Shown: positions 1 to 6,425 of the stretch, one piece after another
Numbering within the stretch: position 1 is the first letter of the stretch
Layout: each line of letters opens with the position of its first letter
NCBI GenBank assembly: GCA_002691725.1
Contig: NZIT01000017.1
Span: 1 to 9,804 of the forward strand
Length of the DNA: 9,804 bases
Source: SAR116 cluster bacterium
GTDB taxonomy: Bacteria > Pseudomonadota > Alphaproteobacteria > Puniceispirillales > UBA1172
Direction: 5' to 3'
Made by a program: the position numbers and the translations under genes
Notes under the pieces: model-generated
Told to the model about the DNA's origin: nothing
The model's database searches: none
The model's input: only the letters and a program-made list of their open reading frames with translations

Positions 1-429
1 AGCCATCAATCGTTCAGGGATGCCGCTATCTTCAAACGATTCTTCAACGCCACTATCAGGTTTTGTCAGAAAGTCCAGTTTCTCACTTGTCCATATTTGT
101 ATCTTTGGAGAAATGCTCTTGGCATTCTCAAAAGTGCCAAGAGGCAGCCCAACCATGCCTTCCATGATTTCTTGAGCAGGGTGCATCATGACCCGAACAT
201 TACATGTTGTGCAGAAATGTGCCGTGTTGATATAGCCACTACCGCCAGTAAACTCATAACTATTGGTCTCACCACTCGTTTCGATTTCGGTTATGGCATA
301 GAGACATCCAAGGTTTATACTGCCCGTCATTTTGCGGCAATTAGAACAGTTACACTGAACAACCAGCATAGGTTCAAGTTCGGTTTGGAAAGTAAACTGA
401 CCGCAATGGCATCCGCCCTGATGTTTCAT
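1..429 (-). CDS. GFA/CENP-V family zinc-binding protein, 3' part missing
   Basis: Partial gene: 143 codons from an ATG at 429-427, with no stop before the left edge. I read it by reverse translation. The protein begins MKHQGGCHCGQFTF and carries the family's zinc signatures: CHCG (C7, C9), CNCSNC (C26, C28, C31) followed by RKMTG, and HFCTTC (C73, C76). This matches the GFA/CENP-V fold, named after glutathione-dependent formaldehyde-activating enzyme. Most members are uncharacterised, so a formaldehyde or glutathione role should not be assumed. Family members are usually about 120-160 residues, so only a short tail is probably missing. The start is fixed by an in-frame stop at 456-454 with no other ATG between. 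The ribosome-binding site is weak. The gene is divergent from the cyclase at 612 and shares a spacer with it. Confidence 0.9.
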   Translation of the reverse strand, partial: MKHQGGCHCGQFTFQTELEPMLVVQCNCSNCRKMTGSINLGCLYAITEIETSGETNSYEFTGGSGYINTAHFCTTCNVRVMMHPAQEIMEGMVGLPLGTFENAKSISPKIQIWTSEKLDFLTKPDSGVEESFEDSGIPERLMA

Positions 430-475
430 AATAAATCCATATTGATTATTACTTTATAATATACTTCATGACATA

Positions 476-515
476 TTGATGACTTAACATCAACCGCAAT
501 CATGAGTATCATGAT
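476..515. promoter_or_regulatory. Two inverted repeats in the divergent spacer (possible operators)
   Basis: TTGATG-N6-CATCAA (476-493) and ATCATG-N5-CATGAT (499-515) are both perfect in their 6-base arms and lie 5 bases apart. They sit in the 182-base spacer between the GFA gene and the cyclase at 612. A TATAAT on the plus strand (455-460) lies just to the left, without a convincing -35. The placement fits operators of one or two dimeric regulators. Neither matches the standard Crp (TGTGA-N6-TCACA) or FNR (TTGAT-N4-ATCAA) spacing. Function is inferred from symmetry and position only. Confidence 0.3.
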
Positions 516-600
516 AGGCAATTAAGATTCCAGCCAAGCTAAGTGTGATAGACTGGTTCCGAAAAGATAAAGATCAATTTTTGTTTAGTTTATTTTAATG

Positions 601-606
601 AAGGAA
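601..606 (+). promoter_or_regulatory. Ribosome-binding site deciding the cyclase start
   Basis: AAGGAA lies 5 bases before the ATG at 612. The in-frame GTG at 609 would be only 2 bases from it, so ATG 612 is the preferred start. Confidence 0.6.
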
Positions 607-611
607 TAGTG

Positions 612-1574
612 ATGTCCGAGATTGATCAGCTCCAAGAGACAATTAAAACCCTTAATAAAGAAAACTCTAAACTTAAACTTGAGGCTAATCTTCGCAAATC
701 GCTGTCCGTTCAGCTTGAGAAGCAGAAAGAGATTGCCAATGAAGCTAAGGTAGAAGCGCAAAGTAAATCGGAGCAGCTCGAAGCCTTGTCGCATCAATTA
801 TCAAAATATCTTTCACCTCAAATCTATGATCAGATCTTTTCTGGAAAGCAAAGCGTTGAGGTGAAAAGTAACCGCAAAAAACTCACCATGTTTTTTTCTG
901 ATATTGTTGGTTTTACCGATATATCTGAGCATTTGGAATCCGAAGAACTTACCAATCTTTTGAATTTTTATCTCAATGAGATGTCTAATATCGCCATTGA
1001 ATATGGCGGCACTATCGACAAATATGTTGGTGATGCCATCATGATATTTTTTGGTGATCCGGAAACTAAAGGCGTCAAGCATGATGCGCGGCAATGTGTT
1101 GATATGGCGATCAGGATGCAACATCGCATGCGCGAATTAGAAGGCTTTTGGGGTGCTAATTTCAGCTTAAAGAATGATTTGCAAATCCGTATTGGCATCA
1201 ATAGTGGATTTTGTACGGTTGGTAATTTTGGCAGTGACGACCGCCTTGATTATACCGTTATTGGCGCGCCGGTTAATCTGGCATCACGCCTGGAAAGCGC
1301 CGCCTCATCAGGCTCTATCCTTGTCTCCGAAGATACTTATTTGCTTGTCAAGGATGAGATTTCATTTAATCCCGTAAAAGAGCTGACACTGAAAGGGATT
1401 TCTAAGCCAGTGCGATGTTATGATGTGCTTCTGGATGCTAATGCTCAGGCGCTGAAACATATTTTTGAAGGCGAGCATTATTCGCTTCAGATCAATCATA
1501 ACGCCATGAGCGGGGAAGAATTATCCGCGCTCAAAGAAATTGTTAATGGGTTAGAGATGCCTGAGGCGCAGTGA
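612..1574 (+). CDS. Class III (IIIb-type) adenylate cyclase with N-terminal coiled coil
   Basis: A 320-residue, apparently soluble protein predicted to make cAMP from ATP. Residues 1-65 are rich in Glu, Lys, Gln and Leu and look like a coiled coil, probably a dimerisation or signalling helix. A linker with LSKYLSPQIYDQ (about 63-74) leads to the catalytic domain (about 88-275). Metal-binding aspartates are D97 (FSDIVGFT) and D141 (KYVGDAIM). K137 is the adenine-specifying lysine. T215 (YTVIG) takes the place of the second specificity residue, Asp in mammalian cyclases, which defines class IIIb. N222 and R226 (VNLASR) are the transition-state residues. All catalytic residues are present. Class IIIb enzymes such as cyanobacterial CyaC and mammalian soluble cyclase respond to bicarbonate; that is family knowledge, not visible here. 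No receiver, GAF, PAS or membrane domain is seen, so the input is unknown. A tail of about 45 residues is unassigned. Confidence 0.92.
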   Translation: MSEIDQLQETIKTLNKENSKLKLEANLRKSLSVQLEKQKEIANEAKVEAQSKSEQLEALSHQLSKYLSPQIYDQIFSGKQSVEVKSNRKKLTMFFSDIVGFTDISEHLESEELTNLLNFYLNEMSNIAIEYGGTIDKYVGDAIMIFFGDPETKGVKHDARQCVDMAIRMQHRMRELEGFWGANFSLKNDLQIRIGINSGFCTVGNFGSDDRLDYTVIGAPVNLASRLESAASSGSILVSEDTYLLVKDEISFNPVKELTLKGISKPVRCYDVLLDANAQALKHIFEGEHYSLQINHNAMSGEELSALKEIVNGLEMPEAQ

Positions 1575-1701
1575 TGCCAGTGATCAGCAACGCTTAAAAT
1601 AACTCCTATCTAATTTCTCTGTAACAGATAGTATATCCGTTACTGATATCGGCTGGAATAGTCTTGATAAAGCGTCAAGCGTGATATGTTTTGAGGTATT
1701 A

Positions 1702-2382
1702 ATGGCACTTAGCATCCCTGATTTTCTGAGGGTTAAATCCGTTCCAACCTTGTTTTGGAGCGCACCTAAAGCGCTAACATTTACGCCACCTCTGATTTCC
1801 ATTTTGCCGTTATGTTTTGGCTTGATCCTGTTTGGTCTGGGTGAGGCTATTCTGATTGCATCGGGTAATGGGGTTAGCCCGTGGACGGTCCTCGCAGAAG
1901 GCATAACGCATATCACTGGCTGGAGCGTTGGTCAGGCGACCTTTGTCATTAGTCTGGCTGTCTTATCTGCATGGGTGCCGCTAAGACAGGTGCCGGGGAT
2001 TGGCACTATTTTAAACATGATCATTATTGCTGTTGTTATTGATGTGGCTTTACCTTACCTGCCGCAATTTCAGTCGCTAAGCCTATCGCTGATTGAATGC
2101 TTGATTGGCGTTATGGTGACGGGCATTGGTGGCGGTATTTATTTGATCGCCAATCTGGGGCCGGGGCCTAGAGATGGGTTGATGACAGGGCTGCAACGTA
2201 TCACCAATTTGCCGATCGCATGGGTGCGGAGCGGTATTGAGGTGAGCGTGGTTATGCTGGGCTGGATGCTTGGCGGCACGGTTGGCATCGGCACGTTGCT
2301 TTTTGCATTTGGCATCGGGCCATGCGTGGCGGCGACGATGTTTTGGCTTAAAAAAAGTTTCCCCAATACACGCCGCCGCTAA
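1702..2382 (+). CDS. YczE/YyaS/YitT-family integral membrane protein
   Basis: A 226-residue hydrophobic protein with about six predicted membrane segments (roughly 31-54, 77-94, 101-120, 128-150, 178-192, 195-216). It ends in a short basic tail (NTRRR). It carries GNGVSPWTVLAEG (56-67) and LGPGPRDGLMTGL (152-164), which I recognise from the YczE group; the family has no firmly established biochemical role. ATG 1702 is chosen because GAGG (1693-1696) lies 5 bases upstream. A GTG at 1681 in the same frame has no such site. The first 30 residues form a polar and aromatic lead-in before the first helix. The gene starts 127 bases after the cyclase and could be read from the same or its own promoter. 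It converges on the minus-strand cyclase, with only 3 bases between the stop codons. Any link to cyclic-nucleotide signalling is by position only. Confidence 0.8.
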   Translation: MALSIPDFLRVKSVPTLFWSAPKALTFTPPLISILPLCFGLILFGLGEAILIASGNGVSPWTVLAEGITHITGWSVGQATFVISLAVLSAWVPLRQVPGIGTILNMIIIAVVIDVALPYLPQFQSLSLSLIECLIGVMVTGIGGGIYLIANLGPGPRDGLMTGLQRITNLPIAWVRSGIEVSVVMLGWMLGGTVGIGTLLFAFGIGPCVAATMFWLKKSFPNTRRR

Positions 2383-2385
2383 TAT

Positions 2386-4059
2386 CTAATGGGCGAATAG
2401 CGCTGTTGCAGAATTGAAAACACACACTTCTACTGGCTTCGACTTGCCTTTGAGTTTGACGTTTTTGACCGCATCAGGCTTGGCTTTCAGGTCAGCATGC
2501 TGCATCAGCTCCATAGAGATAATTAATTGTGATTTTTCTGCTTTCGTCAGCTGTTCCAAACGGCTTGCGATATTGACGCAATCACCAATGGCAGTCTCGC
2601 TAATATCCTTGCCATGACCGATTTGCCCGACAACCGATAGACCGGAATGAATACCAATGCCAAAGCGCAGGTCAAAACCAAAATCTTCTTGGCATTGCTT
2701 GCTCAGACTGGCCATTTGTTCAGCAATTTGTTGCGATGCCTTAAGCGCATTTCGGGCATTTTTTTGCTGATCATCCTGATCAACAAACAGCGCCATTACC
2801 CCATCACCAATAATCTTGTCAATGCGGCCATTACAACTGGCAATCGCCTTGCTGGCAATTTCTATATATTGGTTAAGCAAATATACCGTATCATAAGGCA
2901 ACAGGTTTTCGGAAATAGGCGTGAAGTCGCGCAAATCAATGAACATCACGACAATATGTTCTTCCCTGCCACTTAACGCTCCACGGCTGTCTGTGGTCAG
3001 CTCATCCGATGTTGATCGCACTAATGGCCGAACTTCGATAGATTGGTCAATATGAAGCTGGCAGGCTAGTCTGATGCTGTCATCCCATTTCAGCTTATCG
3101 GCGATATTACGCTCAATGGTATTACGCTCGGGCAAGTGAGACAAGTCAGACATAACGCGGATTCTGCATGTTGAACAGCGTCCTCTGCCGCCGCACATGG
3201 ACATATGTGGGATGCTGTTCTGGCGGCTCGCATCAAGCACGGATATGCCGCGATCGGCATGCACGACCTTATTGCCGGGATAGGTGATGCTGATATCTTT
3301 TTTCCTGTTGCGTATACGGAACAAAACAAAAGCAATAGGGATGAGCAAGGCTAAGCCGAACGGATAATATTTCTGCGCCGCCACGTTTACTTGGGTGAGG
3401 TATCCTGCCATTTCCATAGATAATTGCGCGTTCATCATGACCTGACCGATGACGTTTGGATCGAGCATGACTTTGGCGATGATTTCTTTGCCGGCGCTGG
3501 CAAACCCTAGCAATGATAAGACGGGAAATAGCCAAGCAACAATCACCAACATGGGCTTAATGCGCTGATAGCCAGCATGAAAACGCAGCATATTATTGAC
3601 GCCTATGACGCCGTGACCCCACGCCAATATGAGCAAGAAGGATAGTGTTGCAACCGACACCGGGTCAAACACCCAAGTGGCGAGCGTCGTTAATTCATAA
3701 CTGTCTTTGACGCCAAGAAATCGGGTTGAATAGCCGCCAACAAAGGCATGCCCTATGAGTATCCATGGGATCAGTAAACCTGTCCCAAGCTGAACCCAGT
3801 CGATAAGCCTGATGCGGAAAGAATATTTTGAGACGACACTAAATACACCTAAACCGGCATGGATAAATAGCGAGGCATAGAGGATGATAGCTGCCAAAGT
3901 GAGATGCCAAAACCAGCGAACATTATCGAGCATGGCATCAGCAGCAGATAAGCTGACTAATCCAACAATATGATTGCTCATATGGACAACAACATAAATG
4001 AATATGACTATTCCCGTTATGCCCCTTAACTTTGATACTGTTGCCTTGGTAGCACTCAT
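2386..4059 (-). CDS. cyaC: CyaC-like redox-sensing adenylate cyclase: six-helix diheme anchor, 2Fe-2S domain, class IIIb cyclase
   Basis: A 557-residue fusion. Residues 13-250 hold six membrane helices (about 13-35, 50-76, 88-108, 126-155, 167-187, 232-250) with H26, H30, H52, H67, H104 and H149. H26, H67, H104 and H149 are spaced roughly as the four heme-ligand histidines of diheme succinate:quinone reductase anchors. Residues 255-347 are a ferredoxin domain with C289, C295, C298 and C333 (C-x5-C-x2-C-x34-C). Residues 366-550 are the cyclase: metal ligands D375 (FIDLRDFT) and D419 (KIIGDGVM), K415 for adenine, T489 as in class IIIb, N496 and R500. The architecture matches S. meliloti CyaC, a published diheme-b, 2Fe-2S cyclase whose activity follows the quinone pool. 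By inference this protein reports respiratory redox state as cAMP. It starts 32 bases after the cNMP-binding gene. GAGGG abuts the ATG, and AGGGGG sits about 10 bases upstream of it. The symbol is by resemblance. Confidence 0.92.
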   Translation of the reverse strand: MSATKATVSKLRGITGIVIFIYVVVHMSNHIVGLVSLSAADAMLDNVRWFWHLTLAAIILYASLFIHAGLGVFSVVSKYSFRIRLIDWVQLGTGLLIPWILIGHAFVGGYSTRFLGVKDSYELTTLATWVFDPVSVATLSFLLILAWGHGVIGVNNMLRFHAGYQRIKPMLVIVAWLFPVLSLLGFASAGKEIIAKVMLDPNVIGQVMMNAQLSMEMAGYLTQVNVAAQKYYPFGLALLIPIAFVLFRIRNRKKDISITYPGNKVVHADRGISVLDASRQNSIPHMSMCGGRGRCSTCRIRVMSDLSHLPERNTIERNIADKLKWDDSIRLACQLHIDQSIEVRPLVRSTSDELTTDSRGALSGREEHIVVMFIDLRDFTPISENLLPYDTVYLLNQYIEIASKAIASCNGRIDKIIGDGVMALFVDQDDQQKNARNALKASQQIAEQMASLSKQCQEDFGFDLRFGIGIHSGLSVVGQIGHGKDISETAIGDCVNIASRLEQLTKAEKSQLIISMELMQHADLKAKPDAVKNVKLKGKSKPVEVCVFNSATALFAH

Positions 4060-4091
4060 CCCTCACTTACCCCCTGGAACGCTTTTTTGTA

Positions 4092-4442
4092 TTATGATTT
4101 GTTTTTTGTCTGTTGTAATTGCCGTAAACGATCGGAAAGCACGGCCATCACGCCGCGCACAATAACATCTGTATCGTCTAGTTTTTGGTCAAAATCTTTG
4201 CGTGAGACATGGATCAATTCAACATCAGTGTGGGCGCGCGCTGTTGCCATGCGTAACTGATCATCAATGACCCCCATCTCTCCAAATATATCTGTTTTAT
4301 TAAGTGTGATATTAGGTTTGTTCGCGGTATTATTTCCCGGAAAATATAAGCCAACATTACCATCAGCAACAATATAAAGACCTTCCGCTTCATCACCGCT
4401 TTTAAAAATGACCTGACCACGATTAAAAGCAATTTTTTTCAC
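4092..4442 (-). CDS. Stand-alone cyclic-nucleotide-binding domain protein
   Basis: A 116-residue protein that is almost entirely one Crp-type cyclic-nucleotide-binding domain. GEAEGLYIVADGNVGLY-like strands (about 16-33; here GDEAEGLYIVADG) lead to the phosphate-binding cassette FGEMGVIDDQLRMATARA (53-70). E55 is expected to contact the ribose and R64 the cyclic phosphate. A helix with VLSDRLRQLQQ (101-111) then closes the protein. There is no helix-turn-helix, kinase, channel or membrane segment, so it is a binder without visible output. The start is GTG 4442, with AAGGG 7 bases upstream. It precedes the CyaC-like gene by 32 bases on the same strand, which suggests an operon and a role as sensor, buffer or feedback partner of that cyclase. 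The domain assignment is secure. cAMP rather than cGMP as ligand is inferred from the T67 context and the neighbouring cyclases. Confidence 0.88.
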   Translation of the reverse strand: MKKIAFNRGQVIFKSGDEAEGLYIVADGNVGLYFPGNNTANKPNITLNKTDIFGEMGVIDDQLRMATARAHTDVELIHVSRKDFDQKLDDTDVIVRGVMAVLSDRLRQLQQTKNKS

Positions 4443-4472
4443 AATCTAGCCCTTTAAGAAAAATAGGATTGA

Positions 4473-4526
4473 ATTAATATTAATCTTAGATAATGTATTA
4501 TCATATAATGTAATAGTATTACTATT
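4473..4526. promoter_or_regulatory. Three perfect palindromes in the divergent spacer
   Basis: The 106-base AT-rich spacer between the two divergent signalling genes holds ATTAATATTAAT (4473-4484), GATAATGTATTATC (4489-4502, 6-base arms) and AATAGTATTACTATT (4512-4526, 7-base arms). The third overlaps the predicted transcription start regions of both directions, where a shared repressor could act. AT-rich DNA yields short palindromes by chance, so the first is weak evidence and the 14- and 15-base ones are better. No known operator consensus was recognised. Confidence 0.35.
4504..4509 (+). promoter_or_regulatory. Candidate -10 box for the TPR cyclase
   Basis: TATAAT, 39 bases before the ATG at 4549. 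The best upstream -35 match is poor (TTAATC at 4480-4485). A second TATAAT at 4528-4533 would give a very short leader. No clear Shine-Dalgarno sequence precedes ATG 4549. Confidence 0.3.
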
Positions 4527-4555
4527 TTATAATGAAATGATATAAAAAATGTCAG
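4526..4555 (-). promoter_or_regulatory. Candidate promoter for the cNMP-binding/CyaC-like operon
   Basis: On the minus strand CTGACA (4555-4550) and TATAAA (4531-4526) are separated by 18 bases, each one base from the sigma-70 consensus. The -35 overlaps the first codons of the divergent cyclase gene. Predicted initiation falls near 4519, inside the 4512-4526 palindrome, leaving a leader of about 77 bases. Confidence 0.4.
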
Positions 4556-6333
4556 TTGTTAGAAAATTTGTTACGATCGTTGCTGCTGATTGCGTCGGCT
4601 TTAGCAAGCATATGCTTGATAACGAAGAAAAAACACTTTTCAGCCTTAACGCTTGTCGTGAAATCATCGATACCTTTATAAGCAAACATGGGGGTAGGAT
4701 TTTCCACACGGCTGGTGACTCTGTTTTGGCGGAGTTTCCAAGTACGGTCGAAGCGGTTAACTGTGCGATTAATTTTCAAGATGCGATTCATGAAAGAAAT
4801 CTTAGTATCTCAGATGAAACTGGTGACAAGAAACTGATCTTTCGGGTTGGCATTCATTGTGATGATGTCATCGTGGAGAAGGATAATATCTATGGCAACG
4901 GGGTCAATATCGCGGCTCGACTAGAAGCCCAATGTGTGCCGGGGCAGATTTTAGTATCGCGGATTATTAATGAAAAAGTGAAGTCACAGATTGAGGCGAT
5001 CACCCACGCCGCAGGAACAAAAAAGCTGAAGAATATTTCAAGTGACTTTGAAGTGTTCACGATAATGACATCGAATACAGATCATATGGAAGATGATCAA
5101 TCCGACGAGGCGGATTACAGCGTTGACAGGCTAAAAAAGCCTAACCTATGCGTGCTACCATTCAAGAATATGAATATGAATGATGATAGCTCTTTTCTTG
5201 TTGATGGTATTTTTGAAGATATTCTGACCGAACTTTCGATGGTCAGGCAGTTGTCGGTTGTGTCGCGCCAATCGAGCATCAACTTTGTTAATAGTGATAC
5301 CAAAAGAGAAAATTTCATTGACCAGTTTAATATTAATTTTCTCGCTGAGGGAACGGCGCGCACCGCTGGCAACAAGGTTCGGATCACCATTTCGCTGATC
5401 GATACGGAAACCGAAGATATTAAATGGAGCCAGAAATTTGATCGTAGCCTGGATGATATTTTTGATGTTCAGGATGAGATTGTCAGGAGCGTTGTGAGAA
5501 TGGTTCTGGGTGAGATTGAGCTTGTCAGTTTGCAGCGCGCCAAGCGTAAGCCAACTGAGAATATGAGCTCATACGAGTATCTGCTCAAAGGCAAGGAAAT
5601 GCATCACCAGTTTAGCAAGGATGCCAATGCCGAAGCGCTTAAAATGTTTGATCAGGCGATTGAGTCTGACCCTAATAACGCCCAAGCCTATGCTTGGAAA
5701 GCCTGTACGCTTGGCCAGGCTTTCGCCCGCAGCTATATCAATGATACATTTGAAGAGCTGTCGCCGGTCTGGGATACTTTAATCTCAACTGCTATCAAAA
5801 TTGACCCTAATGATTTTGAATGTCATCGGTTATTATCGGCAGTGTATTCAGGCACAAAGAAGTTTAATTTATCCTTGGAGCATGGCAAAAAAGCCTATGA
5901 TATGGTGCCTAATGACCCGCGTATTCTTCAGCAATATGGTGAGGCATTGCTGAAAACAGGGCAGACAACCGAAGGCTGTGACCTTACCCTCAAAGCGTTG
6001 GAATACGACCCCGTACCGCAGGGCCAGATTAACAGTAATAAGCGAAAATCAGATGCTGTCTTTGCCTGTTTCATGGATGATAGAATTGATCTGGGGCTTG
6101 AGCTGGCCGAGCAAATATCTGAACCATCTGTCCGTGATATCCTTTATGCAACAGGTCTTGCTGTCAGCAAAACGGGCGGAGTTGATGATTATCCATGGCT
6201 CCAAAAGGCGATTAAAGCAAGCGATCACAATGCCTTTACTGATATCATTAATGACATGAAGAATATTGATCTTGTGATTTATAATACGCTGCTGCAAGTG
6301 TATAACGAAACCATCTTGGCAACATCTGAATAA
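4549..6333 (+). CDS. Nucleotide cyclase with TolB-N-like and TPR regions
   Basis: A 594-residue soluble protein. Residues 5-172 are a class III cyclase domain: metal ligands D14 (VAADCVGFSK) and D57 (TAGDSVLAEF), transition-state residues N120 and R124 (VNIAAR). The purine-specifying positions are unusual: H53 stands where Lys is typical, and N113 where Asp or Thr is expected, so base preference cannot be called. Residues 180-195 are an acidic linker. Residues 197-330 match the TolB N-terminal-like domain of such proteins (LCVLPFKNM, DGIFEDILTELS, LAEGTAR, DDIFDVQDEIV). Residues 340-490 contain TPR-like helices (for example YEYLLKGKE, ALKMFDQAIESDP, AYDMVPNDP), and the rest is helical. The layout is common among rhizobial cyclases and suggests control by a protein partner through the TPRs. 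No signal peptide or membrane segment is seen. ATG 4549 has no strong ribosome-binding site. The gene is divergent from the cNMP-binding gene. Confidence 0.88.
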   Translation: MSVVRKFVTIVAADCVGFSKHMLDNEEKTLFSLNACREIIDTFISKHGGRIFHTAGDSVLAEFPSTVEAVNCAINFQDAIHERNLSISDETGDKKLIFRVGIHCDDVIVEKDNIYGNGVNIAARLEAQCVPGQILVSRIINEKVKSQIEAITHAAGTKKLKNISSDFEVFTIMTSNTDHMEDDQSDEADYSVDRLKKPNLCVLPFKNMNMNDDSSFLVDGIFEDILTELSMVRQLSVVSRQSSINFVNSDTKRENFIDQFNINFLAEGTARTAGNKVRITISLIDTETEDIKWSQKFDRSLDDIFDVQDEIVRSVVRMVLGEIELVSLQRAKRKPTENMSSYEYLLKGKEMHHQFSKDANAEALKMFDQAIESDPNNAQAYAWKACTLGQAFARSYINDTFEELSPVWDTLISTAIKIDPNDFECHRLLSAVYSGTKKFNLSLEHGKKAYDMVPNDPRILQQYGEALLKTGQTTEGCDLTLKALEYDPVPQGQINSNKRKSDAVFACFMDDRIDLGLELAEQISEPSVRDILYATGLAVSKTGGVDDYPWLQKAIKASDHNAFTDIINDMKNIDLVIYNTLLQVYNETILATSE

Positions 6334-6383
6334 AGTTTATCTGGTCATGATAATGCTGCAATGATGCCAACCCTTATGCGAAT

Positions 6384-6403
6384 GGGGGCGAACGGGGGCG
6401 GGG
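6384..6403 (+). other. G-rich tract between convergent genes
   Basis: GGGGG, GGGGG and GGGG occur within 20 bases (6384-6388, 6394-6398, 6400-6403) in the 92-base gap between the TPR cyclase and the MBL-fold gene. This stands out in an AT-rich setting. AACCC (6369-6373) can pair with GGGTT (6401-6405), but the stem is short and no T-run follows, so it is not called a terminator. Confidence 0.4.
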
Positions 6404-6425
6404 TTCAATGTCTAGACTATAACGA

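Noticed and set aside
97..459. 120-codon plus-strand open frame
   Set aside because: It lies antisense over the GFA-type gene, whose zinc motifs show the coding strand is minus.
476..493. FNR/Crp-type binding site
   Set aside because: The TTGAT and ATCAA halves are 8 bases apart rather than 4, and there is no TGTGA-N6-TCACA match.
609..611. GTG as start of the first cyclase
   Set aside because: It is only 2 bases from the AAGGAA site; ATG 612 has a normal 5-base spacing.
813..1201. Minus-strand open frames across the first cyclase
   Set aside because: They lack family signatures and overlap a complete, motif-rich cyclase on the other strand.
1621..1648. Direct repeat GTAACAGATA / GTTACTGATA before the YczE-family gene
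   Set aside because: The copies differ at two of ten positions and there are only two, so chance is a fair explanation in AT-rich spacer.
1681..1701. GTG 1681 as start of the YczE-family gene
   Set aside because: No ribosome-binding site precedes it, whereas GAGG is well placed before ATG 1702.
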